A DNA stretch of 64,000 bases from Hydra vulgaris (lineage: Eukaryota; Cnidaria; Hydrozoa; Anthoathecata; Hydridae): contig NC_088929.1 of the NCBI RefSeq assembly GCF_038396675.1, positions 39,223,501-39,287,500 on the forward strand, read 5' to 3'. Below are positions 12,701 to 20,574 of this stretch, one piece after another. The first letter of the stretch is position 1. The number at the start of each line of letters is the position of its first letter. The notes beneath the pieces are model-generated. The model worked only from the letters and a program-made list of their open reading frames with translations, ran no database searches and had not been told where the DNA came from. The position numbers and the translations under genes were made by a program.

Positions 12701-15700
12701 TTTGGCTGATTTAAGACGATTAGCCTATCTTGCTAAATTATCAGAGGAGTCTGTGCGTTTGGCGTTTGTTGTGGGTTTGCCAGAAGTTTTATCATCAAGA
12801 TTTCGAGCCGTAATGGACCCGATTGATATAATGTTACCCAGAGTGAGAGCTGCTTTGAACTGTGCAAATGTGATTGACAGTGATGCTGTTGGCGCTGTAT
12901 CTAGACACCATGCTACAAAAACCGCGTTAGTGTGTTACAACTGCAAAGGTTTGAATCACATTGCAAAGAATTGTTTGCTTGCGAAGAACTTGTCACCGAA
13001 GACTGTTAGATGTTTTAAATGTGGTGAGGAAGGACACATTGCATCGAAATGCTGGAAGCTGCAGGGAAACGATTGCAGGAGCGAGGAATCTGCGCTACCT
13101 CGCTCCTGAACAACGGTGGAATGAGCGCATTATCTGTTATTCGTTTAAAAGTTAACGGTATAAAGTACGGTTGCGACAGCTTTAGTGGACACAGGATGTT
13201 CGAAGACGATTTTGAATAAAAAATTCCTGCCCAAAAGTCAATATAGGTACTCAAACTCTCAAAAGGTAGTAACGTTTGAAGGAAAAGTTCATCAGTGCAC
13301 TGGGTCAGCGGTCGTGATTCTTGAGGTTGATGGCATTAAAGCACGTGATGAAGTTATTTTAGCTAACTAACCAGCAATTATTGATTTACGCAAGGCTTAT
13401 CTTCAACTAAAAACTGATAAATCTCTTTGGCCCATCCAAACAGTGGTGTTTCGAAATAAAAGGTATTGTTTGACACGACTTGGTTTCGGATTGAACGTTG
13501 CGCCAATGATCATGAAATCCATTGTGAGTGCCGTCATTGATCAAGACGAATTAGTGAGGAGTGGAACGTCCGCTTATGTTGACGACATTTTCGTAGACGA
13601 AAGTGTGGTGAGTCTTGATTATGTCAAGAGGCATTTTTTAAAATATGGTTAAGAAAGTAAAGAAGGTGAGCAGATTGGTAATGATGGAGTTTGTGTGTTA
13701 GGATTGTGTGTGCGCAAGTTGGGTAACAAACTGATGTGGTCCAGAGGGAATCGAGTTGATGCTATCTCGCAAAAGTTAACCAGGAGAGTTGTGTTTTCAA
13801 TCTGTGGACAGTTGGTAGGACATTTACCCATGTGTGGTTGGCTGCGAGTGATTTGTAGTCTCTTGAAGAGGAAAGCTGTCAGTCTGACGAAGGGTTGGGA
13901 CGATGAAATTTGTGATGAGAACGTTAAGTGGGTGCTTAAAGAAGTATTTGCTGAGGTAGAACGTTGCGAGCCTGCTTGTGGTGATTGGGCTGTGTGTGGT
14001 AATGAAGGAAAAGTGTGGGTTGATGACATTTCTTTAGCGATGGGTGCTCTTATTCAAGTTGGGGAAACTACTGTGGAGGATGCAACATGGCTGCGAAAAG
14101 AAACGTCTGATATTCATATTAACATGGCAGAATTAGACGCTGTGATACGTGGAATGAATATGGCTCTGATGTGGAAGCTGAAGAAAGTGACTGTTTTTAC
14201 CGATTCCGTGACAGTATTCCACTGGGTTTCTGACGCCCTTATAGGAAAATCAAGGTTGAGATCAAAAGCGACAGGTGAAATGCTGATTCGAAGAAGACTG
14301 AGCGTGTTGCAACAGCTAATTGAAGAATACAATGTTAGCGTTGAGGTAAAACTCATTCCTTCTAAAGATAATTTGGCTGACACATTAACAAGAGTTCGCA
14401 GCAGATGGCTCAACAAACTGACTGTGCCAGAGTGTCGGAATAGTTGTATGGGAATCGTAGCTACGAAGGCTGAATCTATTTCCAATATACACCAAAGAAC
14501 TGGACATTTCGGAGTGAATCGAACGTTAAACTTTGTTCGTAAAGCAATTCCGACTGCTACTGAAAACAATGTTCGAAATGTGATAAAAAGTTGCGAACCA
14601 TGTCAGTCAATAGATCCAGCGCCAATACGGTGGGAAAAAGGGAAATTGGATGTTGAAGGAAACTGGGAGAGATTGGCCATGGACATCACGCATTATGGCA
14701 CTGACAAGTTTTTGAGTCTAATTGATTGCGGACCTTCAAAATACGCGTTTTGGCGACAATTATCAAGCTCATACGGAAGTCTTGCCATAGTCCGAATACT
14801 CCGTCTTATTTTTTGTGAACGTGGAGCACCGTCTGAAATATTGACTGACAATGAGCCGACATTTAAAACTAAAGAGATAAGGAGTTTCCTTGATAGTTGG
14901 GGAGTACAAATTAGATTTAGAGCCGCTTATTATCCTGAAGGAAATGGAATTGTAGAAAGAAACCACCGTACGATCAAGAGAATAGCAGAACGATTGAAAA
15001 TGTCGATACCGGAAGCACTATATTGGTACAATGTCTCAGCCGACAAAAATGGTGCAAGTCCGATGGACAAAATATACAGTTATACCATTGGTGTGAAAGG
15101 ATTGGGAAAAGAGAATCTTCCTGCGCAAAATGTCATGAACAAGAGGTTTCAAATTGGCGATAAAGTCTGGTTGAAACCACCAAATGCGAGGTGCTATACA
15201 AAGTGGCAACCAGCTACAATAACTCGGAATGTGTTGAAATAAATCGTAGAAGTGAACGGCATTCCGCGTCATGTGAAACACGTTAGACCTCGAAATGATA
15301 CTCAGTCCTGCATTATCCCTGATGTGGAAATAGAGATGAATACTGAAACTGGTCTAGAGAACGCTAAAAATCAAGGAGAGCAAGTTAAAGATGTATTAGA
15401 GACGAACGAGGAAAATGTCGAAGCTGAAGATAGACCCCAAGAAATCGACATGCTTTTGCGACGGAGTGGTCGGGAACGGCGCATGCCTTCGAAATACTTT
15501 GGTTGCTATTTGGATGATCCGTAAGGATCAAGGAGGAGTGTAGTTCTGGAAAGTTCTAGAACATTTAATGACGTTAAAGATTTAATAGCTTTAATAGTTT
15601 TTACCAATAATAATTGTAAATATGTTTTTGCGGTGATTTATGACGGTGTTTTGAAGGATATTTTAGGAAAAGCATAGAGTATATATATTGAGGAAAAATT

Positions 15701-18700
15701 TGTAAATAGCAGAGTTTTAGTTAGGAGAAAAGATTATCGTTTATTGATTTAATTTATCTGTTTATTGATTTGTTGATTACGAGAAAAAACTACACCAAAT
15801 AAATTTTTTAATTTATTATGAAACTGTGTTAATGCTATAGTTTGTGGCATCACTTCAAGTCATTTGCAGGTTTGCTAAAATGTGTCCATCATACTCTAAT
15901 TTTGTGGCTTTTCTTTTTGAGTGAACTTAAATGTATCAGTTTGTGTTTGGAAATGTAAACTACATCTTTGATGATATCAAGCTTCAACAGCAATAAGATC
16001 AATGCAACTCAATAATTGTGTTTAAATCTGAAGACAGGTTTGTTATTAAAATCTTTCTGTATTTTCAGCATACAAATGCAAAGTAACCTTTATCTAATAT
16101 TGATACCATATGCCAATCTTTTTTGCTTTTGGTTTATTAAATGCTTAGTACATTGTTTGGAGCAATAAGAGTTTATCATTCAATCTAAAGTGTTGATAGA
16201 TTTTCCTTTTTTTTTTCCTAAAGGTTCTTAAACAGAAATACTTTGTTTGTTGTTAAAATATTTTATATAGCTTTTATCTGCTAAAAATTGAGTTTGAATA
16301 TTGCTGAACATAACTCTTTGTGTGCCCTTATTTTGAATTAGGAATTATAATTTTGACCTTTGCTGAGTTGTAACAATCCACAGTCTTCTTTCTGTCACTT
16401 TGATCAAATTCTTTTTTGGTGGTTCTTTATAAATAATACCCTCCAGAAATGGTTGGCATATACATACGCATTAATTCACCTATTTGTTGAGAAATCAGGT
16501 TTGAATTTTCTGACCATTTTTGTGTGTTCTGTAAAAATTCCTACCCATCTTTTTATTAAGACCCCCTTCCTCCTGTTTATTAGATCTGAACTAAAATTCT
16601 CACGCTTCTTTTTACTCCCACCCCCCTTTGTATTAAGCACGCATAAGTACAAATCTCTTATTTATCTCTATGGAATACTGTTGTCATATTTAGGCTGGTT
16701 CTTCTAACGATGCTCTTTCACTTTTAAATAAGGTCCAAATAATCATCGTAAACTTAATTGGACCTACTTTATCTGCAATTCTTGAACTTCTCTGCCATAG
16801 TTGTAAAATTGCATCTCTTTCTTTCTTCTACAAAAACTATTATGGTTGCTGCTCAAAGGAATCATTATCTCTCTAATTCTACAAACCAAAACTCATTCTC
16901 TAAATGACTCAAAGGAATCATTATCTCTCTAATTCTACGAACCAAAACTCATTCTCTAAAGGACTCAAAGGAATCATTATCTCTCTAATTCTACGACCCA
17001 AAACTCATTCTCTAAATGACTCAAAGGAATCATTATCTCTCTAATTCTACGAACCAAAACTCATTCTCTAAATGGCTCAAAGGAATCATTATCTCTCTAA
17101 TTCTACGAACCAAAACTCATTCTCTAAATGACTCAAAGGAATCATTATCTCTCTAATTCTACGAACCAAAACTCGTTCTCTAAATGGCTCAAAGGAATCA
17201 TTATCTCTCTAATTCTACGAACCAAAACTCATTCTCTAAATGACTCAAAGGAATCATTATCTCTCTTTATCTCTGCTCAAAGGAATCATTATCTCTAATT
17301 CTATGAACCAAAACCAAAAAGCACAAAATTTTTCAATAAAAATCTAATCAGAAAAAAAAATGCAGTGACTTCAAAAGATAAAAAGAAAACAAAAATTTGC
17401 ACATACATTGCAAATGTGACATAATAAAATGTTTAGAAAAACAATTATCAAGAAAAGAACATAGATAAAGTTTTATAGTAATAGCAAAAAACAAAAATTT
17501 TTTTAACCAAAAATTGTTAGATTTTTTCAAAGACTTAATTTAGGTAATTTTGGCTGACAATCGGCTATTTTAAATTTTTTAGACCACCTTCTTACCTCTT
17601 TGCATTTTTTTTCATAAAAAATTGCTTTGTTGTTGATTAAAGTTTACCCAAAAAAAAATATATGACAAAATTAATAACTGAAAAATTATTATTTCAATTT
17701 AATTGCAAGTGTTGTTTCAAGAGTTCTTAATAAAACCTTATATTTTCAAATTTTTTTTGTATTTGGTACATAACTTTGGAATCAGATTGAAAAAAGTCAA
17801 GGGTTATGCAGGTGGGGTTTAGGTTTCGATAATAGAAGGCTATTAAAGACTTCGAGGCTGAAAATCACTTCTGTATGAGTTAGATTCCACTTAAACACTT
17901 TTAAAGTTCTTATTTACGAGATTAGAAAAGATAGCTTAGAAAAGAATAACATGTCACGCGAGAGTTTTGGTTGACGGAACAAGAGATGATAGCTCATTTG
18001 AACAGCAGACATAATAGTATTTATAGAAAAGAGAAAAAGATGCAACCTTATAACAATGTGATATAAGCTCAAGCTTGACAGTTAGGTCCGACTACATATA
18101 TAACACGTTTTTGGACCTTGCCTAGAAGAGAAAAGGCATTAAAAACCAGCCCAAATATGACAACAATATTTCATACAGGAAAAAATAAGTGATTTATAGA
18201 GGTAAATAATGGAATTAGGAGTAAAGAAATGGTGAGCATGATAAAGGGTCAACCTTAGTAAATGCTCACTTTGCAATGAATTGTTAATATTGATATCCAT
18301 AGTTTCCATAGTTTTTTAAAAAAATAAATAATCAAACCGCGTACGTTCTCACCGTCTTTAACACTTCCTTCCCCTCTTGTACGCGTTCGTACTCTTTTAG
18401 GAAACCCCTCCTCCCCCCATACCTGCGTACGTACTTTATGGATGGCCCCTATTTTAATAAAAGTTTTAGATTTGAATATGTTTATAAATTTGAATTTTTT
18501 TACACGTTCAAAAAGTTAATTCAAAAAAGTTTCAGTGTGACCTTTTCAGTGTGTATTTTATGAACAATTTTTGTTAATTGCCATCAAAACCTTCATTTGT
18601 AGTTAACAAAATTTCCTTTGAATTTTTCAGATTATTTTTAATTTATATTTAAAATGTAATCCAATAGATGAGTTTATTTTAGATAAAAATATTATTGTAA

Positions 18701-19758
18701 TCTATTTAAGCCATGATTAGCATAAATTAGTTATAATAATCATAAATTATCATAAGCGGTCGTCATAAATTACGTCACTCTCTGAAGAGGAGGGAGGGGG
18801 GTTAGTGGTTTTGTGACGACTCGTACAAAAATTGCTGCTAAAGTGATACGATTTTGTGACGAGGGTGGGGAGGTCAAAAACGGTTGAAAATTGCGTGACG
18901 TAATTTATGGACGGCCCCTAAAGCAATTATCATCAACAAAATAATGAAATTATCTTTAATTGGTGTAAAACATATAAAGCATCATATTATTTTGTGTGTG
19001 TGTGCATGTGTGTGAATGTATTAACTTTGTTATTTAAAACGTCTCCTTAACTCAAATTCAAGTGTATTGCTCTCTTTGTAAACCTTGTATTTTTGGGACA
19101 GGCGTTTACAATAATGTTAGTCTATATTTGGAGTAGAAGAAATCCTTATGTCCGAATGAACTTCTTTGGCCTAATGAACTTTCAAGCACCATATTTACCT
19201 TGGGTGCTTCTAGGGTTTTCATTGATGCTTGGAAACTCAATAGTTGTTGATTTAATAGGTATTCTTCTTCAATAAGTTTTACTTGATGGATTGAAATATT
19301 TTTTCAAATATTTTTAAAAAATTTTTATTTATTGGTTTTCTCTAGTTTTTTTCTCATAGGCATTGCCGTTGGGCATGTTTATTATGTATTAGAAGATGTT
19401 TTCCCTACGAAACCCGGAGGATTCCGAATACTCCAAACACCTGATTTTATGTAATTAGAATTTCTATTAACAATTTGAATTAATGTAATTCTTAAATGAT
19501 ATCTGTCCTAAATAACATCTGTTTTTGTTTTTGTTCTCATACTTGTCAAGGACTCAAGTCAAATAAAATTTTGTTATATAAAGAATTGAAGTTAAATTTT
19601 ATATTTCAATTTTCAAGAGAGCATTAATATTTTACTTGTATTTATCATTTTTCTATAGTAAAAATCTATTTGATCGTCGCGAAATCGAATATGAACCAAT
19701 ACCTGAAGAGCTCCGTCCCGGAGGCTATAACTTCGGAGGTGACCCGCCACGCCAGTAA
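636..19758 (+). CDS. DERL2: Derlin-2-like ERAD protein, seven exons (gene-level entry)
   Basis: Exons at 636-728, 7192-7257, 7337-7410, 7559-7652, 19063-19258, 19360-19450 and 19659-19758 join with matching phases and GT...AG junctions into 237 codons plus TAA. Animal Derlin-2 has about 239 residues. Derlins are multi-pass ER membrane rhomboid pseudoproteases that help retrotranslocate misfolded proteins to p97. Visible family marks are the start [14 protein letters not shown], the W-R motif (LWRL) in exon 3, the strongly conserved block [15 protein letters not shown] in exon 5, and a G-x-x-x-G motif (GIAVG) across exons 5 and 6. The C-terminus lacks the G-Q-R-L-G-type p97-binding (SHP) box known from other Derlins. 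Introns 1 and 4 are greatly enlarged by transposons. Exact splice sites were placed by eye. Confidence 0.93.
785..890. repeat. Two-copy ~48-bp direct repeat
   Basis: A unit starting ATTAGATTTATAAAAGTAGA and ending with CTCACTCACAATAAA occurs twice in tandem with two substitutions. It is non-coding, just inside intron 1 of the Derlin gene. Confidence 0.75.
1090..1209. repeat. 30-bp minisatellite, four copies
   Basis: Four tandem copies of a unit of eight A's followed by TCAAAATTAAATTAACTTATA. The copies differ by single substitutions (C/T and C/G). Confidence 0.85.
2066..2115. repeat. Near-perfect fold-back, 24-bp arms, 2-base loop
   Basis: The left arm 2066-2089 begins CTCGGCAAGGCTCTCAC and the right arm 2092-2115 is its reverse complement with one mismatch. 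The loop is GG. The arms are GC-rich, unlike the surrounding AT-rich DNA. Confidence 0.9.
2991..3239. repeat. Two-copy direct repeat, ~149-bp spacing
   Basis: About 100 bp starting TAACTTACTAA and containing TTACGAATTAAGTAAATTC occurs at 2991-3090 and again at 3140-3239 with several substitutions. It is non-coding AT-rich DNA. Confidence 0.75.
3898..4121. repeat. 59-bp minisatellite, about four copies
   Basis: Units containing TTTTAAGGTATATTTCAAAA and TTGAGGTTATAGTTAAATTT repeat with a 59-bp period. Later copies share substitutions (CTAAAG for CCAAGG), so the last copies are the youngest duplicates. Confidence 0.85.
4262..4375 (+). repeat. First copy of a dispersed repeat with GTCAGG tandem motif
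   Basis: The segment GATTGATTGGTAAAGATGAG ... followed by a run of GTCAG units and GGTTACCCTAC recurs at 5386-5490 with the same order of motifs. The second copy lies inside the LINE remnant, so this is probably LINE-associated sequence duplicated about 1.1 kb apart. Confidence 0.6.
4550..4605. repeat. Two tandem palindromes
   Basis: GGTAAACAGAT (4550-4560) pairs with ATCTGTTTACC (4564-4574) over a 3-base loop. A second palindrome with the same GGTAAACAG ... CTGTTTACC arms follows at 4581-4605. It could extrude as a double cruciform. Confidence 0.85.
5386..5490 (+). repeat. Second copy of the GTCAGG dispersed repeat
   Basis: It has the same motif order as 4262-4375 (GATTGATTGGTGAAAATGAG, AAAAAGGTTTTATAATAAAAG, then GTCAGGTCAGGTTATCCTAC). 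It interrupts the LINE endonuclease reading frame. Confidence 0.6.
5810..5886. repeat. Inverted duplication inside LINE coding sequence
   Basis: The 36-bp arm 5810-5845 is repeated in reverse complement at 5851-5886 with two mismatches and a 5-base loop (TGGGT). The left arm reads on from the LINE frame; the right arm is an insertion before the frame resumes near 5887. Confidence 0.92.
6115..6720 (+). pseudogene. Unassigned decayed coding remnant
   Basis: A 74-codon open stretch (6431-6655, starting [11 protein letters not shown]) and out-of-frame stretches before it have coding-like composition. I do not recognise a domain. It follows the LINE endonuclease remnant directly and is probably another mobile-element relic rather than an exon of the Derlin gene. 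Confidence 0.3.
7192..7257 (+). CDS. DERL2: Derlin-2 exon 2
   Basis: Twenty-two codons ([18 protein letters not shown]...) between a TTGTAG acceptor and a GTAAGT donor, phase 0 at both ends. This is the conserved lumenal P-F-Q-L-Y-F-N-P segment after the first membrane helix. Confidence 0.93.
7337..7410 (+). CDS. DERL2: Derlin-2 exon 3
   Basis: It begins after a long T-tract and TTTTAG, and starts [12 protein letters not shown]. The W-R pair is the conserved Derlin loop motif. It ends two bases into a codon at a GTATCT donor. Intron 2 is only 79 bp. Confidence 0.92.
7559..7652 (+). CDS. DERL2: Derlin-2 exon 4
   Basis: It begins after ACACAG, completes the split Thr codon, and encodes [19 protein letters not shown] and the next membrane helix, ending GGFFMS at a GTATCT donor in phase 0. 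The [11 protein letters not shown] block is a Derlin signature. The next exon lies 11.4 kb downstream. Confidence 0.93.
8967..9004. repeat. Perfect fold-back, 17-bp arms, 4-base loop
   Basis: AGTCAACAGAAAACAAA (8967-8983) pairs perfectly with 8988-9004. Confidence 0.9.
9180..12100 (-). pseudogene. Decayed multi-copy gene relic, family unnamed
   Basis: Short minus-strand stretches look coding but are scattered between stops and frameshifts. Near 10480-10670 one reads [14 protein letters not shown] and [14 protein letters not shown]. Near 11390-11520 one reads [15 protein letters not shown], in a context that would also give a tryptophan-glycine block. These resemble parts of a long uncharacterised protein family I recall as multi-copy in cnidarian genomes, but I cannot name it. 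No intact ORF survives. It predates the LTR element inserted just to its right. Confidence 0.4.
12131..12386 (+). repeat. 5' LTR
   Basis: 256 bp, TGTAATTCCGGAAAG... to ...AAACTACA. It differs from the 3' LTR at LTR positions 5, 9 and about 39. A TATA-like stretch lies at 12272-12280 and a TGACGT (CRE-like) core at 12161-12166. Confidence 0.95.
12135..12154 (+). promoter_or_regulatory. Four-unit heat-shock element in the 5' LTR
   Basis: Four contiguous alternating pentamers ATTCC-GGAAA-GTTCT-AGAAC match the nTTCn/nGAAn consensus bound by HSF trimers at every fixed position. It starts at LTR base 5, about 118 bp upstream of the TATA-like stretch. That HSF acts on it is inference. Confidence 0.8.
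12399..13109 (+). pseudogene. gag of the LTR retrotransposon, one internal stop
   Basis: A single reading frame from the ATG at 12399, only 12 bases after the LTR, to the TGA at 13107-13109, interrupted by one TGA at 12681-12683. The N-terminal part is a retroviral-type capsid-like helical region ([19 protein letters not shown]). The C-terminal part carries two CX2CX4HX4C zinc knuckles, at 12933-12974 ([14 protein letters not shown]) and 13011-13052 ([14 protein letters not shown]), which bind nucleic acid in particle assembly. The internal stop may be a C-to-T change in a CGA codon (inference). Confidence 0.88.
13110..13370 (+). pseudogene. Aspartic protease domain of pol
   Basis: In one frame from 13108 an N-terminal strand precedes the active site ([12 protein letters not shown]). 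Near 13165-13180 the reading shifts to the gag/pol frame, giving the catalytic triad A-L-V-D-T-G-C-S at about 13176-13199. Translation in that frame ends at TAA 13368-13370. The D-T-G core is intact but the frameshift would prevent expression from this copy. Confidence 0.8.
13371..13652 (+). pseudogene. Reverse transcriptase palm fragment
   Basis: In frame with gag and with the protease, the segment begins in RT motif A ([11 protein letters not shown]), continues through [12 protein letters not shown] and the catalytic box [10 protein letters not shown], and ends at TAA 13650-13652. The finger subdomain that should separate protease from motif A is missing, so there is an internal in-frame deletion. 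Both palm Asp residues of Y-V-D-D remain. Confidence 0.88.
13653..15242 (+). pseudogene. RNase H and integrase region of pol (longest intact part)
   Basis: About 515 codons are open from 13695. RNase H carries Asp at codons 110-111 (KVWVDD), Glu146 (MAELDAV), Asp170 (VFTDS) and Asp229 (DNLAD). Integrase follows with a zinc-binding H266/H271...C300-x-x-C303 (H-H-C-C) and a DD35E core: D330 (LAMDITHYG), D385 (ILTDNEPTF) and E421 ([11 protein letters not shown]), with 35 residues between the last two. The frame stops at TAA 15240-15242. It is in the same frame as gag and RT. All catalytic residues of both domains are present, so this domain pair decayed little. Confidence 0.92.
15243..15523 (+). 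pseudogene. Pol C-terminal tail after a nonsense codon
   Basis: The same frame continues from 15243 through [16 protein letters not shown] to an acidic linker and a basic [14 protein letters not shown] tail ending at TAA near 15522. It is typical of the C-terminal end of integrase polyproteins. It is separated from the integrase only by the TAA at 15240. Confidence 0.8.
15539..15794 (+). repeat. 3' LTR
   Basis: 256 bp, directly after the purine tract AAGGAGGAG (15530-15538), ending AAACTACA and followed by the CCAAA target duplicate. A TATA-like stretch lies at 15680-15688. As the 3' LTR it could drive outward transcription toward Derlin exons 5-7 (inference). Confidence 0.95.
15543..15562 (+). 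promoter_or_regulatory. Four-unit heat-shock element in the 3' LTR
   Basis: Pentamers GTTCT-GGAAA-GTTCT-AGAAC are again a perfect four-unit HSE. The two substitutions relative to the 5' copy both fall on degenerate n positions, so the consensus is unchanged. Confidence 0.8.
16630..16850 (+). pseudogene. LINE ORF2 C-terminal remnant
   Basis: With one frameshift the segment reads K-S-L-I ... C-C-H-I-W-A-G, then [25 protein letters not shown], and [14 protein letters not shown]. This is the region after the RT in jockey-like LINEs. Its last codons run directly into the 56-bp tandem array. Confidence 0.7.
16852..17310. repeat. 56-bp minisatellite grown from LINE coding sequence
   Basis: Seven full units and two truncated ones start CTCAAAGGAATCATTATCTC and end CTCATTCTCTAAATGA or -TGG. 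The first unit overlaps the end of the LINE C-terminal remnant, so the array seems to have expanded from LINE codons. Unit variants A/G at the end alternate, which suggests duplication of two-unit blocks. Confidence 0.9.
18141..18230 (-). pseudogene. Short LINE fragment
   Basis: On the minus strand a short stretch reads as the same K-Y-C-C-H-I-W-A-G region seen at 16660-16700, with a frameshift. It is too short to classify further. Confidence 0.45.
18330..18450. repeat. Remnant of a GTACGTAC-ended MITE
   Basis: The right end reads GCGTACGTACTTTATGGATGGCCCCT. The same terminus appears at 55878-55905 (GCGTACGTACTTTATGGACA). The left end is degraded (GCGTACGTTCTCACC). Confidence 0.5.
18756..18918. 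mobile_element. 163-bp MITE with CCGTCCATAAATTACGTCA-type ends
   Basis: The left end GCGGTCGTCATAAATTACGTCAC and the reverse complement of the right end GGGGCCGTCCATAAATTACG pair as imperfect terminal inverted repeats. TAA flanks both ends (18753-18755 and 18919-18921) as a probable target duplication. It is non-coding and too short to be autonomous. Related termini occur at 45650-45690. Confidence 0.7.
19063..19258 (+). CDS. DERL2: Derlin-2 exon 5
   Basis: It starts after TTCAAG and encodes [20 protein letters not shown], then [18 protein letters not shown] and [19 protein letters not shown], the most conserved Derlin block, ending one base into a Gly codon at a GTATTC donor. The 5' boundary is fixed by phase with exon 4. 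Confidence 0.93.
19360..19450 (+). CDS. DERL2: Derlin-2 exon 6
   Basis: After TCTCATAG it completes the Gly codon and reads [20 protein letters not shown] and FRILQTPDF, ending two bases into a codon at a GTAATT donor. I-A-V-G-H and L-E-D-V-F-P are conserved Derlin motifs. Intron 5 is 101 bp. Confidence 0.93.
19659..19758 (+). CDS. DERL2: Derlin-2 exon 7 (C-terminus)
   Basis: After TTCTATAG it encodes [20 protein letters not shown] then [12 protein letters not shown] and TAA at 19756-19758. The tail is a cytosolic region; the expected p97-binding G-x-R-L-G box is replaced by G-G-D-P-P-R-Q. A 16-bp segment here is duplicated 30 bp downstream (19736-19751 and 19766-19781) and crosses the stop. 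Confidence 0.92.
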
Positions 19759-20142
19759 GACGGAAGAGGTGACCCGCCACGGTAATAGAAGAATGTTGTA
19801 ATAATTGGATTCACTTAAATTTTATTTAAAAGATTTAAAAGAGTTCAAAAAACGCATGTTATTTAAAAAAAAATTCTCTAAAAACACCTCGCTTATTAGG
19901 GTAATTTACTGATTCCTATTTCTTGACAAAATTGTTGTGTTAGTGATTAAATCCATTGCAAGAAAGCTTGTTAATAAGCTATTATTTTGATGGAACTCAG
20001 AATTTTTAATATTGTAAGATTTGACAGTTTCATTATCATTTGATTTTATTTAAATTAGCGCACCCCAGAATTGGTTATTCCGCCGCGCGTTAAGTTAGCC
20101 TAAATTCTGAAACGCTTGTCTTGTAATATTTGCAAATCAAGA

Positions 20143-20148
20143 AATAAA
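20143..20148 (+). terminator. DERL2: Candidate polyadenylation signal for Derlin-2
   Basis: The first AATAAA hexamer noticed downstream of the stop lies about 385 bases after it. In DNA this AT-rich the hexamer alone is weak evidence. Confidence 0.35.
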
Positions 20149-20574
20149 AATCTTATCGCTTACAAATTTTCGTTGCAAACAGATTTATCTTAAATTTTTT
20201 TCTCCCCTGAAGTCATTAAAATAGTATGCGCTTAAAGACTCAATGGTTCCGAGGTTGACTAGTGTGTTTTAAGTCAAGTTCATTACAGTAAATTTTAATG
20301 CTTTGGATAAATAATGGCTGTAGCAACCAAAGTTTATTAAACTTAAAAATTATCATCTAATTGTTTAAATCAATCTTTTGTGATGTTTGAACATACTTCT
20401 GTAATGCTTTGTTTCTAAAAAAAAAATTCTTTTGACTCACTCTACGAGAATAATTAAAACTTTGTGGTAGTGTCTTCAAATCTTCATGTTTATTACTCTC
20501 TCATTCACAGTGTCACATAAAGTATTTTTTTATTTGTTGTATCAGGTTTAGATGTTCTTACTATTCTTTTATGC

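Larger units (their letters stand above)
12131..15794 (+). mobile_element. Ty3/gypsy-like LTR retrotransposon, recent, coding-defective
   Basis: The element is 3,664 bp with two 256-bp LTRs differing at three positions and a 5-bp target duplication CCAAA on both sides. Order inside is gag (two zinc knuckles), protease, reverse transcriptase, RNase H, integrase, so copia order is excluded. Ty3/gypsy is most likely and BEL less so. A purine tract AAGGAGGAG abuts the 3' LTR. Gag and most of pol share one reading frame, broken by four in-frame stops (12681, 13368, 13650, 15240), the gag terminator at 13107 and a frameshift near 13165-13180. The RT finger domain is deleted. It sits in Derlin intron 4 in the sense orientation. 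Confidence 0.93.
7653..19062 (+). other. DERL2: Derlin-2 intron 4 (11.4 kb), transposon-filled
   Basis: It runs from GTATCT to an acceptor CAAATTCAAG before exon 5. It contains a palindrome (8967-9004), a decayed minus-strand coding relic (about 9180-12100), the LTR retrotransposon (12131-15794), LINE pieces (16630-16850 and 18141-18230), a 56-bp tandem array (16852-17310) and MITE pieces (18330-18450 and 18756-18918). The stretches 7653-8960, 15800-16600 and 17320-18130 show nothing assignable. Confidence 0.85.

Noticed and set aside
13649..14029. 126-codon minus-strand ORF
   Set aside because: It is antisense to RNase H coding sequence and has no motif of its own.
16852..17310. CRISPR-like array
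   Set aside because: The units are tandem and there are no unique spacers; the genome is eukaryotic.
19093..19275. Stand-alone 60-residue membrane protein
   Set aside because: The sequence is Derlin exon 5 read into intron 5; the frame continues across proper splice sites in the exons before and after.
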